DNA of 16,216 nucleotides from an uncultured Erysipelotrichaceae bacterium. GTDB taxonomy: Bacteria > Bacillota_I > Bacilli_A > Erysipelotrichales > Erysipelotrichaceae. The stretch spans positions 1 to 16,216 of the forward strand of contig CALCFG010000083.1 of the NCBI GenBank assembly GCA_937900565.1, in the 5' to 3' direction. Below the pieces are notes generated by a model. It ran no database searches. It was not told where the DNA came from and was given only the letters and a program-made list of their open reading frames with translations. The translations under genes and the position numbers were made by a program. Below are positions 15,284 to 16,216 of the stretch, piece by piece. Positions within the stretch are counted from its first letter, which is position 1. Every line of letters starts with the position of its first letter.

Positions 15284-15290
15284 CACTAAT

Positions 15291-15295
15291 CCTCC
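15291..15295 (-). promoter_or_regulatory. Ribosome binding site that decides the atpF start
   Basis: GGAGG on the minus strand lies 7 bases before the ATG at 15281-15283 and 4 bases before an in-frame GTG. The spacing favours the ATG. Confidence 0.7.
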
Positions 15296-15325
15296 ATTTC
15301 TTTGATTAAATAATACTTAGTTCGA

Positions 15326-15559
15326 TTATTTGAATACAAAAATTAAAATGAAGGCAATCAACATACCATAGATAGCAACTGTTTCACTTAAAGCGATACC
15401 TAAGATCATCGTTGAACGAATTTTACTTTCAGCCTCTGGATTACGGCCCACAGCTTCGACTGCTTTGCCTGCTGCATACCCTTCACCAATACCGGTAAAC
15501 ATACCAGCACAAATCGCTAAACCAGCACCAATAGCAACTAAACCTCTTGCGATATCCAT
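15326..15559 (-). CDS. atpE: ATP synthase F0 subunit c, with two membrane carboxylates
   Basis: The 77 residues form the c hairpin: helix 1 (about 5-32), the polar loop RNPEAES (39-45) and helix 2 (about 50-76). Glu59 in ALSET is the essential ion-binding carboxylate. Glu26 in GIGEGYAAGKA sits where Na+-type rings such as that of Ilyobacter tartaricus have a glutamine (Q32). The 33-residue spacing to Glu59 equals that of E32 and E65 in the two-carboxylate ring of Fusobacterium nucleatum. Thr60 and Tyr64 fit the Na+ ligand positions S66 and Y70, but Val61 replaces T67. Whether it carries Na+ or H+ is open. The gene has AAGGAGG 12-14 bases before the ATG and follows atpB by 30 bases. Confidence 0.95.
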   Translation of the reverse strand: MDIARGLVAIGAGLAICAGMFTGIGEGYAAGKAVEAVGRNPEAESKIRSTMILGIALSETVAIYGMLIAFILIFVFK

Positions 15560-15589
15560 AATTCTTTTTAACCTCCTTATTATGAAAAT

Positions 15590-16216
15590 CTATTGTTTTA
15601 CTTCATCTGGTAATTCATTACCGACTAGTACAACTGTTAATGTAATAAATATTAATGTTTGGATAAATCCACTAAACACATCAAAATATGCATGGAATAC
15701 TGGGGCAATCAAAGGTCCAACAAAATTAAACGGAACCAATATATTACTTACCACATCTGTAAATGCATAAATCAAACTCATCATGACGCCACCTGCCAAA
15801 ATGTTACCAAACAAACGCAATGACATGGACATTAATGAAGAGAACTTACCAATGATATTCATTGGTAAAAATAATGGAATCGGTTCTAAGAAGCCATGCA
15901 AATAAGACTTAATTCCACCATGTTTAATGGCAGCCACTTGTTGAAATACCCACGTAAAGAAAGCTAATGTTAATGTAACGGAGTAATTCGAAGTGGGACT
16001 CGGAATTGAAAACAATCCCAAAATATTACTTGTAAAAATATATACGGATATAGAAATTAAATACGGACACATAAGTTGGGCATACCCTTTACCCACATTG
16101 GTAACGGCCATATTATCCAACGATTCAACTAACCATTCCAATAATGTTAACCATGCCGGTGATTTTTCAAACGGATCCACTTTACGTATTTTTAATTCCG
16201 CTAACTTAAACAAAGC
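15590..16216 (-). CDS. atpB: ATP synthase F0 subunit a (5' end outside window)
   Basis: The frame runs open to the right edge. The TTG at 16211-16213 is an internal leucine codon, not a start, since the first membrane helix of subunit a is missing and would be encoded beyond the edge. The 208 codons present hold the conserved core: LNN-type periplasmic loops, the essential arginine in MSMSLRLFGNILAGG, and the C-terminal helix FDVFSGFIQTLIFITLTVVLV, which lines the ion half-channels against the c-ring. It is the first atp gene seen here and is followed 30 bases later by atpE. The operon promoter and any atpI lie outside the window. Confidence 0.95.
   Translation of the reverse strand, partial: ALFKLAELKIRKVDPFEKSPAWLTLLEWLVESLDNMAVTNVGKGYAQLMCPYLISISVYIFTSNILGLFSIPSPTSNYSVTLTLAFFTWVFQQVAAIKHGGIKSYLHGFLEPIPLFLPMNIIGKFSSLMSMSLRLFGNILAGGVMMSLIYAFTDVVSNILVPFNFVGPLIAPVFHAYFDVFSGFIQTLIFITLTVVLVGNELPDEVKQ

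Noticed and set aside
15284..15286. GTG start for atpF
   Set aside because: It lies only four bases from the GGAGG site; the ATG one codon later has a normal 7-base spacing.
16211..16213. TTG as the start codon of atpB
   Set aside because: The frame stays open to the window edge and the first membrane helix of subunit a is missing, so this TTG is an internal leucine codon.
1..16216. CRISPR arrays, tRNA or rRNA genes, insertion sequences, phage attachment sites
   Set aside because: I looked for regularly spaced repeats, cloverleaf-type segments, and transposase or integrase motifs and found none. The inverted repeats at 720 and 1143 are single hairpins within a coding gene.

Overview
The window comes from a low-GC, Gram-positive-type anaerobe. 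Shine-Dalgarno sites are of the AAGGAGG type, promoters are sigma-A-like, and there is a glucose-superfamily PTS, a C-terminally membrane-anchored Ig-like surface protein and an F-type ATP synthase operon. TGA is used as a stop (atpH) and tryptophan is TGG, so the code is standard and not the Mycoplasma code. A gut Firmicute/Bacillota of the Erysipelotrichia type is my best guess; this placement is inference from gene style, not from a marker comparison.

Layout. (1) Positions 2-2428 (+): 3' part of a large surface protein with an F5/8 type C (discoidin-like) domain, three tandem Ig-like repeats, further beta domains, two DUF5011-type Ig domains and a C-terminal membrane helix. (2) 2415-3812 (-): a secreted parallel beta-helix-like protein, convergent with the first; a 15-bp bidirectional terminator hairpin lies between them and inside the last codons of gene 1. 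(3) 3813-4085: gene-free, with a promoter, a terminator and a possible small structured RNA. (4) 4086-7866 (-): a four-gene unit read in the order ridA, PTS EIIBC, PLP-dependent aminotransferase, YheO-type PAS/HTH regulator. (5) 7867-8037: divergent promoter region with operator-like palindromes. (6) 8038-9949 (+): a GH1 6-phospho-beta-glucosidase translationally coupled to a PTS EIIA whose C-terminus is displaced by a one-base deletion. (7) 10043-10089: terminator shared by the converging units. (8) 10096-16216 (-): atpB-E-F-H-A-G-D-C, with atpB cut by the window edge.

How the genes work together. EIIA would pass phosphate from HPr to EIIB (Cys25), EIIC would import and phosphorylate a beta-glucoside, and the GH1 enzyme would hydrolyse the 6-phospho-beta-glucoside. 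RidA and the aminotransferase in the divergent arm add an amino-acid/enamine branch under the likely control of the YheO-type regulator. The combination recalls the E. coli malX-malY pairing of a PTS permease with a PLP enzyme. The most notable points are this mixed sugar/amino-acid locus, the EIIA frameshift, a c-subunit with two carboxylates (Glu26 and Glu59), a 16-bp perfect inverted repeat inside the surface-protein gene, and the terminator buried in coding sequence. I saw no CRISPR array, rRNA, tRNA, transposase or integrase.
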